Part shown: positions 7,921-16,864 of the stretch, one piece after another
Position numbering within the stretch: the first letter of the stretch is position 1
Layout: each line of letters begins with the position of its first letter
From: Terriglobia bacterium
GTDB lineage: Bacteria; Acidobacteriota; Terriglobia; Terriglobales; Acidobacteriaceae
Reading direction: 5' to 3'
Assembly (NCBI GenBank): GCA_020073015.1
Contig: JAIQFZ010000022.1
Span: 1 to 64,000 of the forward strand
DNA length: 64,000 bases
Position numbers and translations under genes: made by a program
Notes under the pieces: generated by a model
The model's database searches: none
What the model saw: only the letters and a program-made list of their open reading frames with translations
What the model was told of the DNA's origin: nothing

Positions 7921-9003
7921 ATGATCAACCGTGAGATGGATCCGGATCGTGATATTGCCCGCGCGTCAACTTTGCAGGCTCCTCTTTACTACAGTCACCA
8001 GACGTTCGAAGACGAGAAGGCGAAGATCTTCTCCAGCACCTGGCAACTCGTCGGCCACGTCCGTCAGGCCGCGCATCCCGGCGATTACTTCACCTTCGAT
8101 CTCATCGGAGAGCCGCTGCTCATTGTCCGTGGCGAGGACGGCATCCTGCGCGGCTTCTACAATGTCTGCCGCCATCGTGCCGGTTACCCCGCCTCCGGAT
8201 GCGGCAACCGCAAACTTTTCCGCTGCGGCTATCACGGCTGGACCTACCGCCTCGACGGCGCCCTGCTCGTCACCCCGGAGTTCGACGGCGTGCAAGACTT
8301 CGATCCCGGGGAGTTCGGTCTCGCCCCGGTGCGCACCGAAGAATGGTTCAACCTGATCTTTGTCAATCTCGATCCCGAGGCCCCACCGCTCGACGAATGC
8401 CTGGGTGAGCTTCCCGCGCAAGCCGGGAAGTTCGACTTCTCCAGCATGCAATTCTCCGAACGGCGTACCTACGACATGAAGTGCAACTGGAAGACCTACC
8501 TTGACAACTACCTCGAGGGGTACCACCTGCCCAGCGTCCACCCGGGTCTGAACCGGGAACTCAACTACAACGAGTACACCGTCGAGGCCTCTCCGCATCA
8601 CGTGCGCCAATGGAGCCCGATTCGAGGCGCCCAATCGGGCGACGCCACGCCGCGCCGCTACTCGGCCGGCGACGATCTGACCGCCGATTATTTCTGGATT
8701 TTTCCCAACTGGATGCTGAACTGCTATCCCGACAACGTTTCGATGAATATCATTTTGCCGCTCGAGCCGGAGCGCACGCTCGCGATCTTCGAGTGGTATG
8801 TGCCGGAAAAGGACCTGGGCAGTGAAGCTGCACGCAAGGCGGTCGCGTTCAGCGATGAAATCCAGATGGAAGACATTGCCATCTGTGAGATCGTCCAGAA
8901 AAATCTGCATTCCCGCAGCTATCACAGCGGGCGCTACAGCGTGAAGCAGGAAAAAGGCGTCCACGCGTTCCACCGCATGTACCGCGAGCTCATGCCCGGA
9001 TAA
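7921..9003 (+). CDS. Rieske non-heme iron oxygenase, alpha subunit
   Basis: This 360-residue oxygenase has an N-terminal Rieske [2Fe-2S] domain with C83-x-H85 and C102-x2-H105, and a C-terminal catalytic domain with the mononuclear iron ligands H202 and H207 (YHLPSVH) and probably D318. The residue bridging the two centres, three before H202, is Glu199. Classical ring-hydroxylating dioxygenases have Asp here, while carnitine and choline-type monooxygenases have Glu. A quaternary-amine or other non-aromatic substrate is therefore worth considering. No reductase or ferredoxin gene is adjacent. The start MINREMDP was chosen because upstream codons give no family-like sequence. Confidence 0.88.
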   Translation: MINREMDPDRDIARASTLQAPLYYSHQTFEDEKAKIFSSTWQLVGHVRQAAHPGDYFTFDLIGEPLLIVRGEDGILRGFYNVCRHRAGYPASGCGNRKLFRCGYHGWTYRLDGALLVTPEFDGVQDFDPGEFGLAPVRTEEWFNLIFVNLDPEAPPLDECLGELPAQAGKFDFSSMQFSERRTYDMKCNWKTYLDNYLEGYHLPSVHPGLNRELNYNEYTVEASPHHVRQWSPIRGAQSGDATPRRYSAGDDLTADYFWIFPNWMLNCYPDNVSMNIILPLEPERTLAIFEWYVPEKDLGSEAARKAVAFSDEIQMEDIAICEIVQKNLHSRSYHSGRYSVKQEKGVHAFHRMYRELMPG

Positions 9004-9162
9004 GCAGTGACGGTAGAGCTAGTACCGCGGACTGGTAGCGAACAGCACAGAATCGTCTAAGTCAACACGGCATCGCGTTAGAATCGTCTCCGGCAGGGAG
9101 GAGCGCGATATTGTTGAGGAGGAGCGAACCTTCGGCCAACGGAGCCGCCTCCACCTACCTAC

Positions 9163-11007
9163 ATGTCCGCGTCCCGCGAAACGCACGTCGTCATCTTCTG
9201 TCTCCTGCTGGTGGCGGCCGCGCTCGCTTTCTACAATCCCATCATCCATAACCAGTTCATCGACTTCGACGACTCGTCCTATATCCTGAAAAATTCCCAG
9301 GTTCAACGTGGCCTGACCTGGGACACGGTGAAGTGGTCGTTCACCACCTTCCGCGACGGAAACTGGCATCCGCTGACGTGGTTGTCGCATGCCCTGGACT
9401 GCCAACTCTTTCGCCTTAATCCCGTGGGCCACCATTACACGAATCTTCTGCTGCACGCGGTGAACGCTGTGCTGCTGTTCCTGCTATTGCGGCGGGCCAC
9501 CGGATTCACCTGGCCCAGCTTGGTAGTGGCTGCTTTGTTTGCCCTGCACCCGGTCAATGTGGAGTCGGTAGCCTGGGCCGCCGAGCGCAAGAATGTGCTT
9601 AGCATGTTCTTTTTCTTGCTCGCCCTGCATGCTTACGACCGGTATGCACGCACGGGCGGGCGTCATCTTTACTGGCTGGTCACCGTTTGTTTTGCTCTGG
9701 GCCTGATGGCGAAGCCGCAGATTGTCACGCTGCCGTTTGTGCTGCTGCTTTGGGACTACTGGCCCCTGCAGCGAATGGACACTGGTTCCTGGGGTGGCGG
9801 CTCGAATGCTGCTCTCACTCCCCGCTCGTTCTCTTTTCTGGTTTGGGAAAAGTGGCCTCTGTTCGTTCTTGCCGCCGCGGATTCGGTCATCACCGTGATT
9901 GCGCAGCGCGCCGGAAATACGGTTCGAACCTTTTTGGAAGTTTCCGGTTCGGCGCGCCTCGAGAATGTCTTTGTTTCGTACGTGCGTTATCTGGGGAAGG
10001 CGTGCTGGCCGTCCCGGCTTGCTCCCATGTATCCGCACCAGGGCAATTTGCTGCGGGCCTGGCAGGTGGTGGGCGCGGCGGCGCTGCTGCTTCTGCTGTC
10101 GGTGCTGGTGCTGCGCTGGCGCGACCGCCGCTATTTGGCCGTCGGCTGGTTCTGGTTCTTGGGGACACTAGTCCCGATGATCGGGGTCATCACGGTGGGC
10201 GAGCAGGCGATGGCGGACCGGTACGCGTATCTTCCCTTTATTGGTTTGTTTGTCGCGGTCGTGTGGGCGCTGGGCGCGGTGGCCTCGGAGTGCCGGATCC
10301 CCAGTGCGTGGCGCGCCAGTGCCGCTGTTCTCGTGGTCTGCATCCTGGGATGCCTCACCTATCGCCAACTTGGTCACTGGCGCGACGATGAAACCCTCTG
10401 GCGCTACACCTTGAGCGTCACCGAGCGGAATTACATGGCGCACAACAATCTTGCCCTCGCATTGGCCAAGCAGGGCCGGTCCGACGAGGCAGTCTTCCAA
10501 TTCCGAGCGGCCAAGGCACTGCACCAATATCCGGCCGACCAGATTCTCGCCCTCGCCTTCTACGAACTGCGTGTCGGGCATCCCCAGGAGGCGATCGAGG
10601 AATGCAATACGGTCCTGCGCACTTCCGCCGATCCCAAGGTTCAAGCCGCCGCGTGGAGCGAACTTGGCCAAGCTCACCTGCAGTTGCGTCACTATGATCA
10701 GGCCGCCGAGAGCTACCAGAATGCTCTCCGCCTGAGTCCGGAGAATGGCATGGCGCTGATGGGCTCAGGTGTGCTGGCGCTCGGTCAGGGACAGCCTGAC
10801 GTGGCGGTTACCCAGTTAGCGCATGCGGCCAAAGTGGATCCCAGCGATCTGAATTTCTTGCTGCTCGCACAAGCTCTGCGGCGGGCTGGTCGTGCCGCCG
10901 AGGCTGATGCGGCCTCGGCGCAAGCCCAGAAGATTTCCCCGGATTTGAGCCAGGCTCAAATCGCTGCGGGACAATTCCTCGGTTTTGTCGGCCTGCAGCT
11001 ACAGTAG
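9163..11007 (+). CDS. TMTC-like polytopic membrane protein with C-terminal TPRs
   Basis: This 614-residue protein has about ten hydrophobic segments in residues 8-415, then TPR helices (about 425-600, for example MAHNNLALALAKQGRSDEA). After the first helix the loop reads NQFIDFDDSSYI, with the acidic pair typical of GT-C glycosyltransferases. The HPVNVESVAWAAERKN segment is characteristic of bacterial relatives of eukaryotic TMTC O-mannosyltransferases. It probably transfers a sugar from a lipid carrier to a periplasmic acceptor, but that role is inferred. The stop codon TAG lies inside a dispersed GTAGCGCCGG repeat. Confidence 0.75.
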   Translation: MSASRETHVVIFCLLLVAAALAFYNPIIHNQFIDFDDSSYILKNSQVQRGLTWDTVKWSFTTFRDGNWHPLTWLSHALDCQLFRLNPVGHHYTNLLLHAVNAVLLFLLLRRATGFTWPSLVVAALFALHPVNVESVAWAAERKNVLSMFFFLLALHAYDRYARTGGRHLYWLVTVCFALGLMAKPQIVTLPFVLLLWDYWPLQRMDTGSWGGGSNAALTPRSFSFLVWEKWPLFVLAAADSVITVIAQRAGNTVRTFLEVSGSARLENVFVSYVRYLGKACWPSRLAPMYPHQGNLLRAWQVVGAAALLLLLSVLVLRWRDRRYLAVGWFWFLGTLVPMIGVITVGEQAMADRYAYLPFIGLFVAVVWALGAVASECRIPSAWRASAAVLVVCILGCLTYRQLGHWRDDETLWRYTLSVTERNYMAHNNLALALAKQGRSDEAVFQFRAAKALHQYPADQILALAFYELRVGHPQEAIEECNTVLRTSADPKVQAAAWSELGQAHLQLRHYDQAAESYQNALRLSPENGMALMGSGVLALGQGQPDVAVTQLAHAAKVDPSDLNFLLLAQALRRAGRAAEADAASAQAQKISPDLSQAQIAAGQFLGFVGLQLQ

Positions 11008-11035
11008 CGCCGGTACCTTGCCGGCTGTCGCGAGG
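11004..11035 (+). repeat. GTAGCGCCGGC hairpin element, copy 1
   Basis: The element reads GTAGCGCCGG, TACCTT, GCCGGC, then TGTCGCGAGG. CCGG/GCCGGC halves can fold as a hairpin. It supplies the TAG stop (11005-11007) of the preceding gene and lies between convergent genes. Three more copies occur at 27384, 29594 and 52364. Confidence 0.75.
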
Positions 11036-11056
11036 CCACCTTCTCGGCGGTGAATA

Positions 11057-12214
11057 CTACCCGCGCTTCAGCAGCAGGCACGTCATGTCGTCGTGCTGCG
11101 GGGTGTTGCCCACGAAAGCATCCAGTTCTTGAAGCAGACCACGCAGAAGTTCGGAGGGCGCTGACGACGCCCGGCGGTTCAGCAGTTGAATCAGCTCCGG
11201 CTCTCCAAACTCATCTCCCTTGGAGTTGATCGCCTCAACGACGCCGTCGGTGAAGATAACCAGATTGTCCCCGTCGCCCAATCGAATCGTCTCTACGGGG
11301 TAAGAAGCATCCTCAAAAATTCCCATCGGGATGCCTCCCGCCTCAAGCCTCTCGACCGCCCCCGAGGCCCTGCGCAGAATCGGCGCGTTATGCCCGGCGT
11401 TGATACAAGCCATGCTGCCCGTCGCCGGATCCAGTTCCGCCAGGAACGCCGTCGTGAATCGACCGCCCCCCAGACTGTTCGAGCAGGCATAGCGGTTCAA
11501 GCCGGCGATCAGATCCGCGAGCGACGCGCGGCTGCTCGACAGAGTGCGCAAACTCGCCTGAAACGTGGCCATCAGCATGGCGGCTGGAATGCTCTTTCCC
11601 GCCACATCCGCCACCACGAACAGAACGCGGTCGTCACCCGGCGCCTGCCCCGGACGCAAAATCACATCGTAATAATCGCCCGCCACCGTATTCGCGGGGC
11701 GCGTGGCATAGGCGATCTGGTATCCCGGAATCTGCAACGGCGCGCCCGGCAAGAGCCAGGTCTGGATGTCCTTGGCAATCTCCAAATCGCGCTTCATGAC
11801 CACGCGGTCGGCCAACTCCAGCAGCAGCACGATAAACATCAGCAGCCCGCCCCAAATCTGGAGGTTCAGTTGGAAGCTGACACGGCCCGCTTTGCCTTCG
11901 TAGTTGAATCCGCCGGCGGGGAAAAAAAGCAGGATCAGCGCCAGCAGCAAAAGCACGCGCCGTGCCGGGGAAAGCTTTTCGATGATCGCCCAGAACAGGG
12001 CCTTGGCAACCGCCCACCCGCGGTGGACCCCTTTTTCCCCCTCCGTCCGCTCCGCCAGCCCCGTCGAATATAGGCGGTAACTCGAACGCGCGTCTTTTTC
12101 AAACTGCGACCAGAGCTGGTGGACTTCCAGCCCCTCGGTGACCCGCTGCCAGAAGCGTTGGGCCCCCGCCCTGACGCTGGATTTCGGACGGGTCGATTGC
12201 GCGGCAGGTTGCAT
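11057..12214 (-). CDS. PP2C-type (RsbU/SpoIIE) serine phosphatase, membrane anchored
   Basis: This 385-residue protein has a cytoplasmic-looking N-terminal stretch, two hydrophobic helices (about 86-107 and 116-138) and a C-terminal PP2C/SpoIIE phosphatase domain. Metal-binding motifs are visible as AGDYYDV, VADVAGKS, INAGHNAP, FTDGVVEA and the closing HDDMTCLLL. Such enzymes usually dephosphorylate anti-anti-sigma factors in partner-switching stress pathways. No STAS or anti-sigma gene is adjacent, so the partner is unknown. The sensor part is not a HAMP or PAS domain that I can recognise. Confidence 0.85.
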   Translation of the reverse strand: MQPAAQSTRPKSSVRAGAQRFWQRVTEGLEVHQLWSQFEKDARSSYRLYSTGLAERTEGEKGVHRGWAVAKALFWAIIEKLSPARRVLLLLALILLFFPAGGFNYEGKAGRVSFQLNLQIWGGLLMFIVLLLELADRVVMKRDLEIAKDIQTWLLPGAPLQIPGYQIAYATRPANTVAGDYYDVILRPGQAPGDDRVLFVVADVAGKSIPAAMLMATFQASLRTLSSSRASLADLIAGLNRYACSNSLGGGRFTTAFLAELDPATGSMACINAGHNAPILRRASGAVERLEAGGIPMGIFEDASYPVETIRLGDGDNLVIFTDGVVEAINSKGDEFGEPELIQLLNRRASSAPSELLRGLLQELDAFVGNTPQHDDMTCLLLKRG

Positions 12215-12351
12215 GGGAAGGGAACATTATAGGGCAGGTGGCCGGAGTCCGTGAGCCGACGCCGAGAAGGCATGGCCGGCTCGGCCGGACAGGCTGAAAA
12301 CCTCGCCAGGGAGATCACCCAGCGTTCACCGGCTGAGAAATCTCAGCTCGC

Positions 12352-13374
12352 TCAGAAAAGACTAAATTGCTGTACTGCGCCGACGTTGCCGTGCGCCCTG
12401 CGGCTTCTGCTGCCATGCACTCCACCGATTCCGTACTTCTGCCGCAATCGCATCATCATCTGCGAGAGCCGCTGCGCGTACCCTTTGGGCAGAAACGCGC
12501 GGCTCTCATAACGCTTTCTGTAGTTGTCGACCAGAGCAGGGAAGTGTTCCTCCAGAAACGGCAAAAACACCGCCGCCGAGCACGGCTTCAGAAACAGCGG
12601 ATTCGCAAAGATGTATTTCGCGCCCGCTTCGCTCGCCGCTTTCACCAGCGCCTCCAGATCACGCGGAGCATCGGTGATCTCGGGCAGCACCGGAGCGCAG
12701 ATCACCCCCGCATCCACGCCCGCCAGATTCAACTGGCGCACCGTTTCCAGCCGCAGATCGGGACGGGACGCCCGCGGTTCCAGCTTGCGCGCCAGCTCCG
12801 TGTTAACGGTGGTCACCGTCAGATTGACGAAGAGCCGGTTGTTCTCGGCGACGCGGCGGAGAAGCTCCACGTCCCGCGTGATCAGGTTCGACTTCGTGAC
12901 GATTCCGATCTCCAACCCGGCGTGGCGCACCAGTTCCTGTAAGATCCCCCGCGTCACCTCGAACCGCCGCTCCGCCGGCTGGTACGGATCCGTTGCTGTC
13001 CCAATAGCAATCTCTTCCCTGGGCTTGACCTTCCTTAGTTCCTGGCGCAGCCAATCCGCCGCATGCTGCTTGACGAAAATCTTCTGTTCGAATTCGATTC
13101 CGTCCCGCAATTCCATGAACTCGTGGGTGTAGCGCGCGTAGCAGTACTTGCACGCGAACTCGCAGCCGCGATACGGATTGATCGCCCAGGTGAACGGCAG
13201 ATTGCGGCGGCTCACGACCCGGTTGAGGAGCGACCGCGTCCCGAGCGTGAAGTACTCCACATTGTGCCCTTCGCGCAGCGACTCACCGGCAGCCGCAATC
13301 CGCGCAATGCCGACCAGCTTTGGTCGGGACTCGGAATCGGGGAGCAGTGGAAGGGAGGCCATAGATGCGCTCAT
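12352..13374 (-). CDS. SPL-like radical SAM protein (PA0069 family)
   Basis: This 340-residue enzyme has the radical SAM cluster motif C71-x3-C75-x2-C78 in GCEFACKYCYARY, then GTATDPYQPAE and GIVTKSNLITRD, all typical of the spore-photoproduct-lyase-like PA0069 family. The family is linked to nucleic-acid repair by homology only. The last five residues are QFSLF, which fit the bacterial sliding-clamp binding consensus QLxLF. The protein is otherwise full length. It is a monocistronic minus-strand gene, divergent from nothing obvious, with a 400-base spacer before the IS remnant. Confidence 0.85.
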   Translation of the reverse strand: MSASMASLPLLPDSESRPKLVGIARIAAAGESLREGHNVEYFTLGTRSLLNRVVSRRNLPFTWAINPYRGCEFACKYCYARYTHEFMELRDGIEFEQKIFVKQHAADWLRQELRKVKPREEIAIGTATDPYQPAERRFEVTRGILQELVRHAGLEIGIVTKSNLITRDVELLRRVAENNRLFVNLTVTTVNTELARKLEPRASRPDLRLETVRQLNLAGVDAGVICAPVLPEITDAPRDLEALVKAASEAGAKYIFANPLFLKPCSAAVFLPFLEEHFPALVDNYRKRYESRAFLPKGYAQRLSQMMMRLRQKYGIGGVHGSRSRRAHGNVGAVQQFSLF

Positions 13375-13781
13375 GTTCGCTATTTGTTCGCCTACGATAC
13401 CGCTCGTTTAGAGCCTTGTCAAATGGGAATTGGGGTTGAAGGAGAGGACGGCGAAACTGCCACACCCCCACCACACAGACTGCTGGGGGTTGGGCCTGGG
13501 CACGCGCGCTAGCGGGGGAGTGAGCGGGGCGGGAGGGAGCGACGGGAGCTGGGAAGGTGCATTGTCGAATACCAGTCTGAGCAAGGTAGAGAATTTGCGA
13601 AGACTCAGGACCCTGCTTATCCGACAATCTGCAGCAAATGTACAGTAAAATACCTCGGGGGAAGAGGTTGTCCTGAGAAGTACACTTGCCCGCTTTCGAG
13701 GAACCAGATTTCGAAGAAAACGCCCACGATTCTCTCGTCGACCTGCGGACGAAACTTGAGCCGTTTGATCCTGTTGATCTC
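13375..13781. other. Spacer between the radical SAM gene and the IS remnant
   Basis: This 407-base stretch has no convincing gene. Minus-strand frames following the truncated transposase continue for some 50 codons but show no transposase motifs. It may be the decayed remainder of the insertion or unrelated DNA. Confidence 0.4.
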
Positions 13782-14042
13782 CTAGCAATTGCGGGTGCCT
13801 TGGAACTTCTTCTCCAAGAACTCAATCCGTTTCTGTTTCTCCTCCGCCTGGCGGCGAGGACGTTCCGGCGTTTGGAAGGCGGCCGCTCCGTTCTCGAAAA
13901 ACTCTTTTTGCCAGCGGTAGAACACCGTCGGCTGTAGTCCCAGTTCTTCACACAGATCGGAAACCGGAACGTGCTCTAAAAGATGGCGTCGTAGGATGGC
14001 CACCTTCTCTTCAGCTGTGTAGTGCTTGCGCTCTTTTCTCAT
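13782..14042 (-). pseudogene. Truncated IS3-family OrfA-type transposase (HTH domain)
   Basis: The 86-residue frame starts MRKERKHYTAEEKVAILRRH, with a helix-turn-helix (SDLCEELGLQPTVFYRWQKEFF) and the start of the coiled-coil region (QAEEKQKRIEFLEKK). Family members continue for another 15-25 residues with a KDEVLAELM-type leucine-zipper. Here that part is replaced by FQGTRNC and a stop, and no OrfB catalytic DDE gene follows. It looks like a decayed insertion. No terminal inverted repeats or target duplication were found. Confidence 0.7.
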
Positions 14043-14059
14043 ACGTTCGCTCCGCTATC

Positions 14060-14461
14060 TTACCGGACGAACGCTCTCTCCATTTCCAGCTGAGGCGGAA
14101 CACCCCAGCCTCTGTCTCCTACTAGTTTTGCTTCGGCTCGTCGAATGACGTGCTCCTCTGCGACGAAGTAAGCAACTTTGTTGTGGTCGATGAAGTTCTC
14201 TTCGTCCTCCGTTGAGGTTTTCCATTCCGGCGATTGACGCGCCGCCCGCAAAGCCTCCCGGTCGTCAAACCAGAGTTCCGCCATGCCGTCGTAATCGGGC
14301 CGGTGTCGGTCTCCGGGCACGGTCAGGCGGTGGCTCTGTACCAACCTGCGGAGTCGAGGAATTCGAGCGCCGATCGGGCCGTGGACATTTTCCCAGTAGC
14401 GAAAGAACTCCTCGTCCGTCAGGTCCGCCTTCTTGGTGATGCAATAAACAAGCTTGATCAT
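14060..14461 (-). CDS. EthD domain protein
   Basis: This 133-residue protein belongs to the EthD/dimeric alpha-beta barrel group: MIKLVYCITKKADLTDEEFFRYWENVHGP at the N-terminus and a central AELWFDDREAL block are diagnostic. The family includes small stress-response and catabolic accessory proteins, often of unknown activity. A GTG two codons upstream is possible, but AAAGG lies six bases before the ATG at 14461. It is divergent from the AsmA gene, with a word-repeat hairpin between them. Confidence 0.8.
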   Translation of the reverse strand: MIKLVYCITKKADLTDEEFFRYWENVHGPIGARIPRLRRLVQSHRLTVPGDRHRPDYDGMAELWFDDREALRAARQSPEWKTSTEDEENFIDHNKVAYFVAEEHVIRRAEAKLVGDRGWGVPPQLEMERAFVR

Positions 14462-14521
14462 CGCCACCCTTTCTCCACGTACTTTCTCTCCTTCAGTGTA
14501 TTTTTACGGTGGAAAAGTTCG

Positions 14522-14590
14522 CAGTTCCCAGTTCTCAGTAACAGCCGATAGCAGTTTGACGAGAACTGAGAACGGAGAACTGGGAACTGG
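14522..14590. repeat. Word repeat, AGTTCCCAGTTCTC type (inverted pair)
   Basis: The left arm (14522-14539) CAGTTCCCAGTTCTCAGT is complementary to the right arm (14563-14590), which reads ACTGAGAAC, an extra GGAGAAC, then TGGGAACTG. The unit is a degenerate 7-mer. It can fold as a hairpin with a seven-base bulge. It lies in the 5' region of the AsmA gene. Confidence 0.75.
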
Positions 14591-14663
14591 GCTTTTTGGT
14601 AGACTGTCCTTGACTGCCGTACCACCTCGCTTTCTTGCATTCCATCCTAGAGGAGGTGCTCCC

Positions 14664-16325
14664 GTGAAAACCGCTCTCAAAGTAATCGGCATTGTGATTG
14701 CAGTGCTTATCGTGGCCGCCATCGCGGTCCCGTTTCTGATAAATGTGAACGCGTTCCGGCCGCAGATCGAGTCGAACCTGAGCTCAGCCCTCGGACGGCC
14801 GGTTAAAGTCGGCAACTTGAGCCTGAGTATCCTTTCCGGCAGCGTGGGCGCCGACCAGCTCTCCATCGCCGACGATCCGAAATTCAGCCAGGCCCCGTTC
14901 ATTCAGGCAAAGTCTCTCAAAGTCGGCGTGGAACTGATGCCGCTGATCTTCAGCAAACAGCTCAACGTCACCCACATCCTCATCGATCAGCCGGAAATCA
15001 CGCTGCTCCGCAACCGGGAGGGTGTCTGGAACTTTTCCTCCCTCGGGGGCGGAAACGAAGCGGCGAAAAATCAGCCCGCGGCACCCTCAGTTCCTGCGAA
15101 ATCCTCCGCTGCGACATCATCGGGCGCACCCGGCAACGTGAATGTGGCCAAGCTGGAACTGACGGATGGAAAGCTCTCGGTCGGCTCCATTCCCGCCAAG
15201 CGCAAGCCGGTGGTGTACGACAAGGTCAACATCGCGGTGCGCAATTTTTCTTTCATCAGCGCCTTTCCCGTGACCGCATCCGCCGGTCTGCCGGGCGGCG
15301 GCAGCCTGAAGCTGGATGGCACCGCGGGTCCGATCAATTCGACCGACGCCTCGCTGACGCCACTCCAGGCCAAGCTGAACATCAACAAGCTCGATCTTTC
15401 GCAGTCGGCGCTCGTCGATCCGACGCTGGGCATCACCGGTTCCGCGGATTTCGACGGCTCACTCACTTCCGACGGCCACATCGCCAGGACCAACGGCACG
15501 TTGAAAGCCACTGCGCTGAAGCTGGTTCCCAAGGGCTCTCCGGCGGCCCAGCCCATCCAGCTGGTCTACACGCTCGAGCACAACCTGCAGAGCGAATCGG
15601 GCAAGCTGTTGCAGGGAGACGTCTCCATGGGCAAGGCGCTGGCCAGACTCACCGGCACCTACGACATGAAGGGGGAGATGACCTCCATTCGTACCCGGCT
15701 TAACGGACAAGCGCTGCCGGTGGACGATCTGGTAGCGGCGCTGCCGGCAGTCGGCGTCGTGCTTCCTTCTGGCTCAAAGCTGAAAGGTGGAACGCTCTCG
15801 CTTGATCTCGACTCCGTGGGGCCGCTCGACCGGCTCGTCACCACGGGCGCGGTGAAGCTGAACAACACGGAACTCTCCGGCTTCAATCTGGGCTCAAAGC
15901 TTTCGGCGATCGCGGCGCTTTCGGGCAAGCAGACGGGCAATGACACCAGCATCCAGAACCTGAGTTCCGACGTGCGGGTGGCGCCCGAGGGCACGCGGCT
16001 CGACAAAATCAGCCTGGTCATCCCCGCGCTCGGAGCACTAACCGGCGCAGGCACGATCAGTCCTGCCGGAGCGCTCGATTTCAAGATGTCTGCGAGCCTG
16101 AGCGGAGGCGCGGTCACCGGCCTGACGCAACTCGCAGGCTTGGGCGGGAAAGGAACGGGCGCGATTCCATTCACGATTCAAGGCACCACCTCGGACCCGA
16201 GCTTCCGACCCGACATCAAGGGGATGGCGGGAAGCCAACTGAAAGGATTGCTGCAGGGAGGGGACAAGAACAATCCTCTTGGCGGACTGACGGGACTCTT
16301 CGGGAAGAAGAAACCGCCGAAATAA
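14664..16325 (+). CDS. AsmA family protein
   Basis: The 553-residue protein starts at a GTG at 14664 with GGAGG seven bases upstream. It has one N-terminal membrane helix (about 4-26) followed by FRPQIESNLSSALGRPVKVGNLSL, the hallmark of AsmA/TamB-like envelope proteins, and a long beta-rich periplasmic body. The C-terminal region has repeats of L..LSGGxVTG type and ends Lys-rich (KKKPPK). Family members act in outer-membrane lipid transport or assembly. The frame is open back to 14454, but the upstream residues look non-coding and coincide with the word repeat. Confidence 0.85.
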   Translation: MKTALKVIGIVIAVLIVAAIAVPFLINVNAFRPQIESNLSSALGRPVKVGNLSLSILSGSVGADQLSIADDPKFSQAPFIQAKSLKVGVELMPLIFSKQLNVTHILIDQPEITLLRNREGVWNFSSLGGGNEAAKNQPAAPSVPAKSSAATSSGAPGNVNVAKLELTDGKLSVGSIPAKRKPVVYDKVNIAVRNFSFISAFPVTASAGLPGGGSLKLDGTAGPINSTDASLTPLQAKLNINKLDLSQSALVDPTLGITGSADFDGSLTSDGHIARTNGTLKATALKLVPKGSPAAQPIQLVYTLEHNLQSESGKLLQGDVSMGKALARLTGTYDMKGEMTSIRTRLNGQALPVDDLVAALPAVGVVLPSGSKLKGGTLSLDLDSVGPLDRLVTTGAVKLNNTELSGFNLGSKLSAIAALSGKQTGNDTSIQNLSSDVRVAPEGTRLDKISLVIPALGALTGAGTISPAGALDFKMSASLSGGAVTGLTQLAGLGGKGTGAIPFTIQGTTSDPSFRPDIKGMAGSQLKGLLQGGDKNNPLGGLTGLFGKKKPPK

Positions 16326-16864
16326 ACTGAGTCGGACCGGCGGAGCGCGTTCCGGCAATAACCCGGAGCAATAGGGAAACGCACAGGAGGCGATCCTGGC
16401 GCGTTTGGGCTCCGGGACGACCTGTGGGTTGCCGGGCGGACCAAACACTCGCGTACGGTCCTCCTACAGCGTTTGAGCGGCATGCTACGCGACGGGCGAA
16501 CCAACAATCGGAGGGTGGTGCGCCGATTCCCGCTGGGAACATGTTATATCTATAAGATATAAAATTGCAAGTCGTTGATTATAGGTGGCTGCCGATAAAC
16601 CGCGGAACTGGACCCGCCCCGATGGCTCTATCGCGGGCACCATGACCGACACGCCGCCGGACTACAGCAACGGCTGGCGCATGATGACCACTCACTAGAG
16701 CAGATTCACGCCGTCCAGCCGCCTATCCAACGATCAACGATGAAGAAGGGTGCGAGAGATTCGCGCGGGGCGATCGACCGGCCCAAGAACGCTGGCGCGA
16801 CACGGTCGGACTGTGCTTAAATTCGCGAGTTATCCACGCAGTTCATTTCAAGACGAGGGGCTTC
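16326..16864. other. Spacer with AT-rich palindrome and a tiny ORF
   Basis: In this 539-base stretch I see a palindrome at 16544-16562 and, 22 bases beyond it, a 37-codon frame (16585-16698, GTG start) with codon-like composition (NWTRPDGSIAGTMTDTPPDY). I do not recognise that peptide and it may be a gene relic. No other gene is apparent. Confidence 0.4.
16544..16562. promoter_or_regulatory. AT-rich 19-bp palindrome, operator-like
   Basis: TTATATCT, a three-base centre ATA, and AGATATAA form a perfect inverted repeat in an otherwise GC-rich region. It resembles an operator for a MarR/PadR-type or similar dimeric repressor. The regulator is not identified. Confidence 0.4.

Noticed and set aside
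13283-13951. A 222-codon minus-strand frame overlapping the radical SAM start and IS remnant
   Set aside because: It is a shifted frame of the transposase fragment plus non-coding DNA with no family-like sequence.
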